A stretch of 64,000 bases of DNA from Clostridium_AT radicumherbarum. Lineage in GTDB: Bacteria > Bacillota > Clostridia > Clostridiales > Clostridiaceae. Position 1 is the stretch's first letter. The number at the start of each line of letters is the position of its first letter. The notes under the pieces are model-generated. The model was not told the origin of the DNA. It was given only the letters and a program-made list of their open reading frames with translations, and did no database searches. The DNA lies in contig NZ_JBJHZY010000001.1 in NCBI RefSeq assembly GCF_045310525.1, positions 310,001 to 374,000 on the forward strand. Direction: 5' to 3'. Positions 32,379 through 40,705 of the stretch are shown here, piece by piece. The translations under genes and the position numbers were made by a program.

Positions 32379-33186
32379 ATGGACACTAATGGTTTTGCCA
32401 AAGTAAATGGAACAAGCCTGTATTATGAATTAACAGGTGAAGGAGAAGTTTTAGTCTTGCTTCATAGTGGTCTTACTGATTTAAGACAATGGGATGATCA
32501 ATTTAATTTTTTTGTAAAGTATTTTAAAGTTATCCGATATGATATAAGAGGATTTGGAAAGTCTGATAAACCAAAGGAACTATTTTCACATTCTGAAGAC
32601 TTAAAAGAGTTATTTGATTATCTTGGTATAATGAAGGCACACTTAGTTGGGGTTTCCATGGGGGGAAGCATTGCTATTGATTTTACTCTCCAATATCCAG
32701 AGTTAGTTAAAAGTTTAGTATTAAGTGGTTCATCTCTAAATGGATATAATATAATTGAAGATGATGCAAGTAAACAAAGATCTTTAGCAGTAATGTCAAT
32801 AGCAAAGAGAGATGAAAATTTCAATGAATCGGTTGAGTTTATGCTTGATAATCCTATGTGGAGGCAAAGTAAACCAAATGCTCACCAACGCTTAAAAAAA
32901 ATGTTTACGGATACATCATTAGAATGGGCATTGGAAGATACAGAGAAAAAAGTTAATCCTCCTGCTTCAGAAAGACTTTCTGAAAATAACTAAAAGAACG
33001 TTGCTAATTATAGGTTCTGAAGACTCTCAACCTATAAAAGAAATTGCAAGTGTGTTGGAATCAAATATAACTATGGCACAAAAAATTGAAATAAATGGGA
33101 CTGGACATCTGCCTAATTTAGATAAACCAGATGAATTTAATAAAATTGTGTTGGAATTTTTATTAAGTAGTAAAGAAGGAAATTAG
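32379..33186 (+). pseudogene. alpha/beta hydrolase gene with a one-base frameshift
   Basis: The first frame (32379-32993, 204 residues) contains the oxyanion region (LLHSGLTDLRQW), the nucleophile elbow GVSMGG and a cap domain, then stops. The next frame (to 33186) has the end of the fold: LLIIGSEDS with the catalytic acid and GTGHLPNLDKPDEF with the catalytic His. Removing one A from the AAAA run at 32983-32986 gives RLSEITKRTLLIIGSEDS, exactly the expected linkage. A complete hydrolase of about 268 residues would result. As written, the protein lacks its acid and His and should be inactive. The substrate is unknown. GTGGGGGAA precedes the ATG. Confidence 0.85.
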
Positions 33187-33246
33187 GAATAAAATGGTGG
33201 CAAAATAAGGCCATCCCGAAGGTAGAAAATAGAAAGGAGAATTATT

Positions 33247-33723
33247 ATGTCCAAATATGAAGAATTGCAGACAAAGTATAATGAAGAGGAGAAAAAGTAT
33301 AAAAATGGTGAACAAGTTGACAAATTAAGACTATTCTACATGGGACAAGCGCTTAATGCTGTGGACTATACTAAACGTGCTTTTGGAGTAGAACTTGATT
33401 TTTCCGAAGAGAGTATAAAAGCTCTCGAAGGTATATTGGATAGGCTTGAACAAATAGTTAAGATAGAAAAACCGTCTGATGAGCAGATATTATTATTTTC
33501 GAGAGCATATGCAGGATATATTGGGCAAGTAATAATCTTTAAATGGGGTGGAAAATGGATTGACGAAAAAGAATTTAATATAGATAATGGTCCAGCACTA
33601 AGAGTCTATATATCATGGGAACGCAATTTATTCCTGTTATCTAAGGTATATAGGAGAATTACTCAAGGGGCGTCGGAAAATATTTGGGGATTTTATCAAA
33701 TGATAAAGTCGGAAACAAAATAA
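33247..33723 (+). CDS. hypothetical protein, 158 aa
   Basis: The protein is soluble and acidic with no signal peptide. The first 25 residues are a charged helix (EELQTKYNEEEKKYKNG). A compact alpha/beta part follows with YAGYIGQVIIFKWGGKWIDE and a C-terminal IWGFYQMIKSE. The pattern GYIGxVxxxxxGGxW resembles DUF3806-like proteins, but I am not certain. It has a strong AAAGGAG site and its own terminator. No neighbour suggests its task. Confidence 0.6.
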   Translation: MSKYEELQTKYNEEEKKYKNGEQVDKLRLFYMGQALNAVDYTKRAFGVELDFSEESIKALEGILDRLEQIVKIEKPSDEQILLFSRAYAGYIGQVIIFKWGGKWIDEKEFNIDNGPALRVYISWERNLFLLSKVYRRITQGASENIWGFYQMIKSETK

Positions 33724-33786
33724 ACTTATGTTAATATAAATAAAGCTACATATATAAAGCTTTAAGTACTGATTTATCATATGACG

Positions 33787-33827
33787 CAACAGGATGGTTT
33801 TATGACAAAACCATCCTGTGCTTTTCT
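33787..33827 (+). terminator. terminator after the 158-aa gene
   Basis: CAGGATGGTTTT and AAAACCATCCTG form a perfect 12-bp stem with a 5-base loop, followed by TGCTTTTCTT. Confidence 0.85.
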
Positions 33828-33946
33828 TGCAATTGTTACTTCTGAAAATTCCATTTACACTGCTGGTAAAAATTATTCCTCACTTAAAATTGTATATCCA
33901 TTTATAGCTTCCAAATATTCTTGCCTTTTATGGACCTATTATTCTC

Positions 33947-34252
33947 TCATGTCTTTAAAATTCCCACCTTAGGAAGTTTGGCTAAAATAGCCTCATTACC
34001 ATGGCAGCCTTGAAACTGCGAAGTTAAATCCTTGCCTGCTATAAGGCCGAAATGGCTTGCACCACCCCAGGTTGCTTCATTACTGACATCGTAAACAATT
34101 CCGTTCACTGCCACATAAGCTGGTTTTCCCATAGAACCGTTATAATAAGCAAGTTCGCTTAATGTAAATTCTTCCAAGGTTTTATAGTTTCTATAATCAA
34201 GGGTATTTCTGCAATTATAGCAGGGATAAAAATAAGGGATTGAAAAATACAT
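33947..34252 (-). CDS. cytochrome b5-like heme/steroid-binding protein
   Basis: The protein has 101 residues. An N-terminal segment with a Cys pair (PYFYPCYNC) precedes the domain FTLSELAYYNGSMGKPAYVAVNGIVYDVS. The heme-type His lies in GASHFGLIAGKDLT, and the second in QGCHGNEAIL. This is the prokaryotic cytochrome-b5-like family often found beside redox enzymes. It is divergent from the [NiFe] hydrogenase operon that begins 165 bases away, so it may act as an electron carrier or heme-binding partner for it. That link is inferred from position. Confidence 0.8.
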   Translation of the reverse strand: MYFSIPYFYPCYNCRNTLDYRNYKTLEEFTLSELAYYNGSMGKPAYVAVNGIVYDVSNEATWGGASHFGLIAGKDLTSQFQGCHGNEAILAKLPKVGILKT

Positions 34253-34416
34253 TTAAATCCTCCAGACAAATAGATTACTACATCATTATTTTATGTCATT
34301 TTATTGAAGTGGCGCCTCTTTATTTAGAAACTAAAAAATTACATTGAAGAAGGTAATTAATTAAAGAATTCATTAATAAAATAATATGATACTTATTAAA
34401 GTCGGGGGAAGCAAAA

Positions 34417-35292
34417 TTGAGGAACTTATCAAACTGTCCTATATCAGCTGATAAGGAGTTATCGGCCTTTAGCATGGCTAAAGAAGCTGTTAGGAGCATC
34501 AGGGAAGGTGAGGCTAAGAAAATAAATGCTATATGGCTGGAGGCTACAGGGTGTTCTGGTAATACCATTTCTCTTCTAGATGCAGCTGATCCAGACGCAG
34601 TCTTTTTTATTAGAGAAATGGTAAATCTAACCTATAACAACAGCTTAATGGCTGAAGAAGGCGAAAGGGCCTTTGAAGAGTTTATAAAAACTTTAGAAAC
34701 AGAGTTTATATTATTGGTTGATGGCGCTGTAGCATTAAAAAAGAACGGAAACTACAACATTATAGCTAAGTATAAGGGTAAGGAAATAACTGCTCTAGAG
34801 GCAGTTAAAATGGCAGGAGAGAAGGCTAAATATGTACTGGCTGTGGGTACTTGTGCCTCCAGCGGTGGAATTTCAGCTTCAAGGCCAAATCCTTCAGAAT
34901 GTGTTAGTTTAAGGAATGTACTTAAAAGAGAAGTAATTAACCTCCCAGGTTGCCCCTGTAACCCTGCCTGGGTTATAGGAACTATAGCCCATATAATTAC
35001 TAGAGGAAAACCGGAAGTTGATAATATGAATAGGCCAATTTTATTTTATGGAGTTACAATTCATGATAGATGTCCTAGAAGGTCTTTCTTTGATAATAGA
35101 ATCTTTGCAATAAAGCTTGGTGAGGAGACTTGTATGTTTAAATTAGGCTGCAGGGGACCTATTACTAGAACTGACTGCCCAACGAGAAGGTGGAATGCTC
35201 GTGTTAACTGGCCTATTGGAGATAACACACCTTGCATAGGCTGTGCTAATTTTGCGTTTCCAGATGGTATGGAGCCTTTTGTAAGATTCTAA
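34417..35292 (+). CDS. [NiFe] hydrogenase small subunit
   Basis: The protein has 291 residues. The start is TTG 34417, with GGGGGAA 6 bases upstream. The proximal [4Fe-4S] ligands begin in ATGCSGN and continue in GTCASSGG and LPGCPCNP. The distal and medial cluster ligands lie in HDRCPRR, CMFKLGCRGP, DCPTRRWN and PCIGCANFAFPD. No twin-arginine signal is present, so the enzyme is probably cytoplasmic or inner-face, unlike classical membrane-bound uptake hydrogenases. It transfers electrons from the large-subunit active site. Large subunit and maturation protease genes follow in order. Confidence 0.93.
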   Translation: MRNLSNCPISADKELSAFSMAKEAVRSIREGEAKKINAIWLEATGCSGNTISLLDAADPDAVFFIREMVNLTYNNSLMAEEGERAFEEFIKTLETEFILLVDGAVALKKNGNYNIIAKYKGKEITALEAVKMAGEKAKYVLAVGTCASSGGISASRPNPSECVSLRNVLKREVINLPGCPCNPAWVIGTIAHIITRGKPEVDNMNRPILFYGVTIHDRCPRRSFFDNRIFAIKLGEETCMFKLGCRGPITRTDCPTRRWNARVNWPIGDNTPCIGCANFAFPDGMEPFVRF

Positions 35293-35325
35293 AGGGTAAC
35301 ACTGAATTGAGGTGAAGGTAAAAAT

Positions 35326-36738
35326 ATGAGTAGAACAATAACAGTAAATCCATTAACACGTATAAGCGGCTTTATGGAGATAGAGGTGAAGATTGAAAAA
35401 AATAAAGTAGTTGATGCTAAAAGCAGCGGTCTATTATTTAGAGGCTTTGAAAAGATGCTTATAGGAAGATCCCCTTTTGATGCTATCTATTTTACTGAGA
35501 GGATATGCGGAATTTGTTCCACAGCTCACTCAGTTACATCTGCCCTTGCATTAGAAGATGCTCTTGAAGTTCATCCCAAGGAAAATGATAAGATGCTGAG
35601 AGACATTATTCATGGCTGGGAGTTTATCCAAAATCATATAAGACACTTCTATCTTTTTACTTTGCCGGATTTTGTAGTCACTCCGGAACTTGAGCCGGTA
35701 TCTTCTGCTGGAGGATATGACCTAAGGCTTCCAAAAGCTTTAAACAAGAAAATATCAGATGATTACTTGGAGGCTATAAGGTTCAGTAGACTAGCTCATG
35801 AAGGCTTGGCAGTGCTTGGAGGGAAGGCTCCACATAATCATGGGGTTTTTGTTGGAGGGGTAGTTGAAGGCTTAGATGCTTCTAGGCTTATTCATTTAAA
35901 GTATTTAGTTTCTGAAACAAAAGCCTTTATAAATAATAGAATGCTGGAAGATGTGAATATTATTGCCCATTATTATAAGGACTATTTTAAGATGGGCCGC
36001 GGTTTTGGGAACCTAATGAGTTATGGAGTATTCAACACCTACAGTGAAAAGGAAGTAAGCTACGTAAAGCCTGCAGTTATGCTTAACGGACAGATGAGCC
36101 CATTTGAGCAGACAAAAATAACGGAAAATATATATAATTCATGGTATAAGGGAGAAACAGTTCAAGATAATCTATTTGGCAGCTATACTGAAGATGATAT
36201 GGACAAAGCTCAGGCTTACAGCTTTGTAAAAGCACCTCGCTATCAAGGCCATCCTATGGAAGTAGGTCCTCTTGCAAGAATGATTTTAAGCGGCAACTAT
36301 GAAAATAAGATATCCATGATGGATAGAACCATTGCAAGAGTTTTGGAGACTAAAAGGGTTATAGAAATAATTGAAGGGTTGCTTGAAATGGCCAGCTTTG
36401 AAGCTGTAGGTCAAAGGCAATACGAGATTCCGGATAATTCAAGAGGCAGCGGACTTATAGATACAACCAGAGGAGCACTGGGTCATTGGGTGTCTATTGA
36501 AAATAAGCTAATAAATCATTACAACATTATTACACCAAGTGTCTGGAACTGTTCCCCAACAGATTCAAAAGCAGTAAGAGGAGTGATAGAACAGGCCCTT
36601 ATAGGTACTGAGATTCAAAACCCAGGGCATCCTGTGGAAATAGGAAGAATTGTAAGATCCTATGATCCATGTATATCCTGCGCTACACACATTGTCAGTG
36701 ATAGATTTAAACCAATGGAGCTAATAATATGTCCATAA
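35326..36738 (+). CDS. [NiFe] hydrogenase large subunit
   Basis: The protein has 470 residues. Nickel-iron ligands are present in both signature motifs: RICGIC (L1) and DPCISCATH (L2). The residues after the L2 His (IVSDRFKPMELIICP) form the C-terminal extension that a maturation protease removes. The N-terminus TVNPLTRISGFMEIEV is typical. It oxidises H2 or reduces protons, as partner of the small subunit encoded 33 bases upstream. Its last codons overlap the protease gene. All ligands are Cys; there is no UGA here. Accessory hyp genes are not in the window. Confidence 0.95.
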   Translation: MSRTITVNPLTRISGFMEIEVKIEKNKVVDAKSSGLLFRGFEKMLIGRSPFDAIYFTERICGICSTAHSVTSALALEDALEVHPKENDKMLRDIIHGWEFIQNHIRHFYLFTLPDFVVTPELEPVSSAGGYDLRLPKALNKKISDDYLEAIRFSRLAHEGLAVLGGKAPHNHGVFVGGVVEGLDASRLIHLKYLVSETKAFINNRMLEDVNIIAHYYKDYFKMGRGFGNLMSYGVFNTYSEKEVSYVKPAVMLNGQMSPFEQTKITENIYNSWYKGETVQDNLFGSYTEDDMDKAQAYSFVKAPRYQGHPMEVGPLARMILSGNYENKISMMDRTIARVLETKRVIEIIEGLLEMASFEAVGQRQYEIPDNSRGSGLIDTTRGALGHWVSIENKLINHYNIITPSVWNCSPTDSKAVRGVIEQALIGTEIQNPGHPVEIGRIVRSYDPCISCATHIVSDRFKPMELIICP

Positions 36739-37193
36739 AGATTGTTGTAATAGGGAACAGGCTCATGGGTGATGATGGAGCTGCTATTCATATCATTGAA
36801 AAGCTGGACAAAAGCTTTGAGGAAGGCGATATTGAAGTAATCATTGGGGAGACAGACTTTCAGTATTGTCTTAGCAAAATCCATGAAGGTGACTACATAA
36901 TCATAATTGATGCAACCTATTTTGGAATTGAACCAGGAACAGTAACAGTTAGTAGTTTAAAGGATATTTATAGGCTAAATACTAATGAAAGTCTATTATC
37001 ACAACACGGATATAGCTTTATAAAAGCCCTTGAAACCTTTTATAAAGCCATTGATGGAATATTAGTAGGTATAGAAGGTGAAAACTTTGATTTTACCTTG
37101 TCACTTAGCAGCAGTATTGAAGATAATTTTGATAATATATGCAGTGAAGTGAAGGAAGCTATATGGGAAAGAGTTAATATCTTGATAGATTAG
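36729..37193 (+). CDS. hydrogenase maturation protease, HyaD/HycI type
   Basis: The protein has 154 residues. The nickel-sensing residues typical of the family are visible: the N-terminal GNRLMGDDGAAIHII with acidic residue, an Asp in IIIDATYFG and a His in LLSQHGYSF. It cleaves the large-subunit precursor after the L2 His once nickel is in place. It overlaps the large-subunit gene by 10 bases (ATGTCCATAA), which couples the two. No terminator is obvious in the 100 bases that follow. Confidence 0.9.
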   Translation: MSIKIVVIGNRLMGDDGAAIHIIEKLDKSFEEGDIEVIIGETDFQYCLSKIHEGDYIIIIDATYFGIEPGTVTVSSLKDIYRLNTNESLLSQHGYSFIKALETFYKAIDGILVGIEGENFDFTLSLSSSIEDNFDNICSEVKEAIWERVNILID

Positions 37194-37317
37194 TCTTCAA
37201 ACATTTTTTCCTTAATGAAATTTTTAGATTGTTAAAGTAATTTAGTTCTTCCAAAAGATTTTTTTGTTATTTTTTTAATAATATCTATTGACAAGAGTAA
37301 GTATATTATTGTACTAT

Positions 37318-37334
37318 AGTTACGCAAGGTAACT
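37318..37334 (+). promoter_or_regulatory. palindromic operator at the azoreductase promoter
   Basis: AGTTAC-GCAAG-GTAACT is a perfect 6-bp inverted repeat placed directly over or after a promoter with TTGACA 37288-37293 and TACTAT 37312-37317 (18-base spacer). Operators of this form are typical of HxlR-type redox/quinone repressors such as those controlling azoreductases. No HxlR gene lies nearby. Confidence 0.6.
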
Positions 37335-37469
37335 GAGTAATAAATGATTAGTATATTACAAAAATATTCTAATTTTAACAACATAAATTATTCAGTAAAA
37401 TAAATTCTGAAAAGGAAGAATAATATGCTAAACTTTTTAAAAAAATTATTTGAAAGGAAAGATGTAAAA

Positions 37470-38105
37470 ATGAATAAAGTATTATATATTACTGCAAACC
37501 CAAAATCCAAGGAGGAATCTTTTAGCTTAGCTGTTGGAGATGCCTTTATGCAATCATTTATAAAAACTCATTCCAATTATGAAATTACAAATTTGGATTT
37601 ATACAATATGGAAGTGCCTTTAATTGATGAGGATGTATTTAGTGCATGGGGAAAATTTGGACAAGGTAAATCCTTTGAGGAATTAACAGAAGTAGAGCAG
37701 AAGAAAGTATCAGCAATGAACTCAATATTAGAACAGTTCATGTCAGCAGATAAATATGTATTTGTAACACCACTTTGGAATTTTACAGTGCCACCTAAGA
37801 TGAAGGCTTATTTGGATAATATTTGTATTGTAAATAAAACTTTTAAGTACACAGAGAATGGTCCAGTAGGACTTCTAACTGACAAGAAAGCAATTCATAT
37901 CCAAGCTAGAGGGGGAGTATACTCAGAAGGACCAGCTGCAGATGTGGAAATGGGCGATAAGTATATTAACACTATCCTAAATTTTATAGGAATAAATGAT
38001 AGACAATCTATCATAGCAGAAGGCATGGCTGCAACTCCTGATAAGGCAGAGGAAATAAAAGTAAATGCTATTGAAAAGGCTATAAAGGTAGCAAAAACAT
38101 TCTAA
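37470..38105 (+). CDS. azoR: FMN-dependent NADH-azoreductase
   Basis: The flavodoxin-like fold begins KVLYITANPKSKEESFSLAVGD (phosphate-binding loop of FMN) and includes FVTPLWNFTVPPKMKAYLDNI and the GGVYSEGP flavin loop. The enzyme reduces quinones and azo dyes with NADH in the cytosol. I place the start at ATG 37470, where the family normally begins, with AAAGGAAAG upstream. ATG 37425, with AGGAAG 6 bases upstream, would add 15 residues (MLNFLKKLFERKDVK) and cannot be excluded. A quinone or electrophile-responsive operator lies upstream. Confidence 0.9.
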   Translation: MNKVLYITANPKSKEESFSLAVGDAFMQSFIKTHSNYEITNLDLYNMEVPLIDEDVFSAWGKFGQGKSFEELTEVEQKKVSAMNSILEQFMSADKYVFVTPLWNFTVPPKMKAYLDNICIVNKTFKYTENGPVGLLTDKKAIHIQARGGVYSEGPAADVEMGDKYINTILNFIGINDRQSIIAEGMAATPDKAEEIKVNAIEKAIKVAKTF

Positions 38106-38114
38106 TTATAAATA

Positions 38115-38157
38115 GAGGACTATATGATTTACACTTGGTAATCATATAGTCCTTTTC
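38115..38157. terminator. bidirectional terminator
   Basis: AGGACTATATGATT pairs perfectly with AATCATATAGTCCT, followed by TTTTC; it lies between azoR (+) and nhaC (-). Confidence 0.88.
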
Positions 38158-38171
38158 TTATTGGTTGTGTT

Positions 38172-39521
38172 TTAATTAGTAATTTCTTGTCTATTTAAGT
38201 TTATATTTAAATTACCATTAGAGTATTTCGAATATATAAAATATACAATAGGTAATATATACAAGTAAAAGGCATAGGGTATATATCCCACTATATTTAC
38301 ATTCAGAGTTGTTGTAGGAACAAGTGCGGCAATATTCCAAGGAATGAGTGCAGCAATTAGTATTCCAGAGTTTTCAAGGTCTAATGAAAATTGATATTTA
38401 TCAACATCTTCATAACAATCTTTCATAATTTCATTAGTCATAACAGAGCTAATTGTTTGATTACACCCAAAGGCTGCAGTTATAATGCTTACCATGGAGG
38501 TTATACTGAATAAATTTTGTCTTGTTAATGTTTTGTACGTTATTATTTTTTTAAAACCCTCAAAAACATTTATCTCTTTAAATATACCCGAAAGAGAGCA
38601 GGAAACAAACAATACCAAACTTGATTTTAACATTGAAATAATACCGCCCCCTTTTAAAATATTATATAAGGGACTACTTTTACTTGTTTGAAATCCGAAA
38701 ATAATAAATTGAATAACTTCTTTAAATTGATAATGTTGAAAAATTACTGCAAATACTGAAGCTACAAAAATACTTATAGGAGCAGAAAAATAAATCTTAA
38801 TTTTACAAAGTGATAAAATTAATATAATTATAGCTGGCAGTAATATAATGAACCCTATTTTGAAGTTTCCCAAAAGCTCATTTGATAAATTATTATTCAT
38901 GCCTTTAAGTGGCTGTAATACAGATAAAGTATAATAGAAAACTATGGACAGAGAAAATGGAATTATTGAAGAATACAGCATGTTCTTTATATTAGTAAAT
39001 ATATTAGTTTTAGTTAGGCTGGCAATTAAAGCTGCACTGCTGGACATTGGAGAACATCTGTCTCCGAAGTAAACACCAGCAATAATGGTACCTGCTGTCA
39101 TATTTAAATTTACATTTCCACTTCTTGCTATTATCATTAATGGCAGACCAACCATGCTTACACTTCCTAATGAAGTACCTATTAACAATGAGACTCCACA
39201 GCAGATTAAAAATACAGAAAAAATAAATAAAGAAGGGGTAATAAGTTTTAAACAATAATAAACTATGGCAGCTATAGTTCCTGAAGCCATCCAAACTCCT
39301 ATAACAGCACCAATCAAAAGGAGAACTTTAGCAACTACAAAGGATTGTTTCCCACCCTTGTAAGACATTTCTAGGATTTCTTTTATTGTATATCCTTTTT
39401 TTATTGAAATTACTGCAAAAATTAACCAAGCAGCAATTAGTGCATATCCAATGAACATGCCTTTTAAAACACTAATTATTAATAAGCAGAATGAAATTAA
39501 AAATCCAAATAATATTTCCAT
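38172..39521 (-). CDS. nhaC: NhaC-type Na+/H+ (or malate-lactate type) antiporter
   Basis: The protein has 449 residues and about eleven hydrophobic helices. The conserved region reads LLIGTSLGSVSMVGLPLMIIARSG and IIAGVYFGDRCSPMSSSAALIASLT, which is diagnostic of NhaC. Closely related members exchange organic acids (MleN), so the exact antiport pair is open. It is divergent from a LysR regulator 170 bases away, the usual arrangement for a regulator acting on the shared promoter region, and LysR pairing slightly favours organic-anion use. Confidence 0.88.
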   Translation of the reverse strand: MEILFGFLISFCLLIISVLKGMFIGYALIAAWLIFAVISIKKGYTIKEILEMSYKGGKQSFVVAKVLLLIGAVIGVWMASGTIAAIVYYCLKLITPSLFIFSVFLICCGVSLLIGTSLGSVSMVGLPLMIIARSGNVNLNMTAGTIIAGVYFGDRCSPMSSSAALIASLTKTNIFTNIKNMLYSSIIPFSLSIVFYYTLSVLQPLKGMNNNLSNELLGNFKIGFIILLPAIIILILSLCKIKIYFSAPISIFVASVFAVIFQHYQFKEVIQFIIFGFQTSKSSPLYNILKGGGIISMLKSSLVLFVSCSLSGIFKEINVFEGFKKIITYKTLTRQNLFSITSMVSIITAAFGCNQTISSVMTNEIMKDCYEDVDKYQFSLDLENSGILIAALIPWNIAALVPTTTLNVNIVGYIPYAFYLYILPIVYFIYSKYSNGNLNINLNRQEITN

Positions 39522-39691
39522 ATGTATCCTCCTAGCACAAATCTCTATGATGTTAAATTAATTCAATCTTTTTTATTGACTATACCTTTAAAATCAAGTA
39601 TTATTTTAGCAAAAATTAATATATAATTAAAATATCTAAAACATATGATATTTATATATTTTTATGTATGAATCATGGAGTGAAATTAAAA

Positions 39692-40567
39692 ATGGATATA
39701 AAGCAACTTAGCTATTTTATTGGGATAGCCGAAGAAGGAAATATTACAAAAGCAGCTGAAAAACTACATATTGCACAGCCTCATCTTAGCAATCAACTGA
39801 AACTCCTTGAGGAGGAACTGGGTGTAACTTTGGTGGAAAGAAGTACTCGAAAAATTCAATTAACAAATGCAGGGGAGATGCTGCTCTATAGAGCTAAACA
39901 GATGCTGGAGATGATGGATAGAACAGTTAAAGAGCTGAAGGATTTCAATGAAGGGCTCCAAGGGACATTATCAATTGGTGCTATATCATCTGCTGGAGAT
40001 ATTCTTTTACCAAAATGGATTTATAACTTTCATAAGCAGTATCCAGGAATAAATTTTCATATACGAGAGTGCCATACACATGAGATTTTGGATTTATTAA
40101 ATAATGGACTCATAGAAATTGGAGTTATTCGAACTCCTATAAATACAGAACTATATGAGTCAATTTTGCTGCCTAATGAACCTATGATTGCAGCCACCAG
40201 TGGAAATCTTTGCTGGAAGAAGGATCAAAAATATATTGAAATGAAAGACCTTAGAGATAAGCCACTATTAGTACACCGCAGGTATGAGAAAATGATTGTA
40301 GAAGCATGTGAAAAGTCAGGTTTTGAACCAAGGATTCTGGGAAAAATCGATGATACGAGGGCGATATTATTATGGGCTGATACAGGAATGGGGGTAGCTA
40401 TAGTTCCAAAGGACTGGATTGGACTTATTTCAAGTACAGATTTGAAGTATGTTGAAATCGAGGAATCAAATTTGATTACAAGAACTGCAGTAGTATGGAA
40501 AAAAAGTCATTATCTTTCATCTGCAGCTAAACATTTTTTAGATAATTGTAAGGTGTTTATTGGTTAA
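39692..40567 (+). CDS. LysR-family transcriptional regulator
   Basis: The protein has 291 residues from ATG 39692 (GGAGTG 9 bases upstream; an ATG 24 bases earlier would contain that site). The N-terminal HTH reads MDIKQLSYFIGIAEEGNITKAAEKLHIAQPHLSNQLKLLEEELGVTLVER in overlapping motifs. The effector domain starts GTLSIGAISSAGDILLP and resembles the CatM/BenM-like branch. It probably controls the divergent nhaC. The effector is unknown. Confidence 0.92.
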   Translation: MDIKQLSYFIGIAEEGNITKAAEKLHIAQPHLSNQLKLLEEELGVTLVERSTRKIQLTNAGEMLLYRAKQMLEMMDRTVKELKDFNEGLQGTLSIGAISSAGDILLPKWIYNFHKQYPGINFHIRECHTHEILDLLNNGLIEIGVIRTPINTELYESILLPNEPMIAATSGNLCWKKDQKYIEMKDLRDKPLLVHRRYEKMIVEACEKSGFEPRILGKIDDTRAILLWADTGMGVAIVPKDWIGLISSTDLKYVEIEESNLITRTAVVWKKSHYLSSAAKHFLDNCKVFIG

Positions 40568-40579
40568 TAGCCTTCGACA

Positions 40580-40603
40580 AAGTATTGAATAAATCTCTAT
40601 ATT
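40580..40603 (+). repeat. 24-bp direct repeat, left copy
   Basis: The 24 bases beginning aagtattgaataaatctc are repeated exactly at 44920-44943. They flank a 4.3-kb segment that contains three minus-strand genes (beta-propeller, MerR, TPR). Confidence 0.6.
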
Positions 40604-40647
40604 TAGGGAGGGCATGCAGTTGTAGCCTTGTAAGCACCTCTTTCTCC

Positions 40648-40682
40648 AATAACTCCACCACAAAAATGTGGTGGAGTTATTA
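40648..40682. terminator. bidirectional terminator
   Basis: AATAACTCCACCAC and GTGGTGGAGTTATT form a perfect 14-bp stem with loop AAAAAT. It separates convergent genes. Confidence 0.9.
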
Positions 40683-40705
40683 AACAACTAACATATTTCA
40701 TTTAA

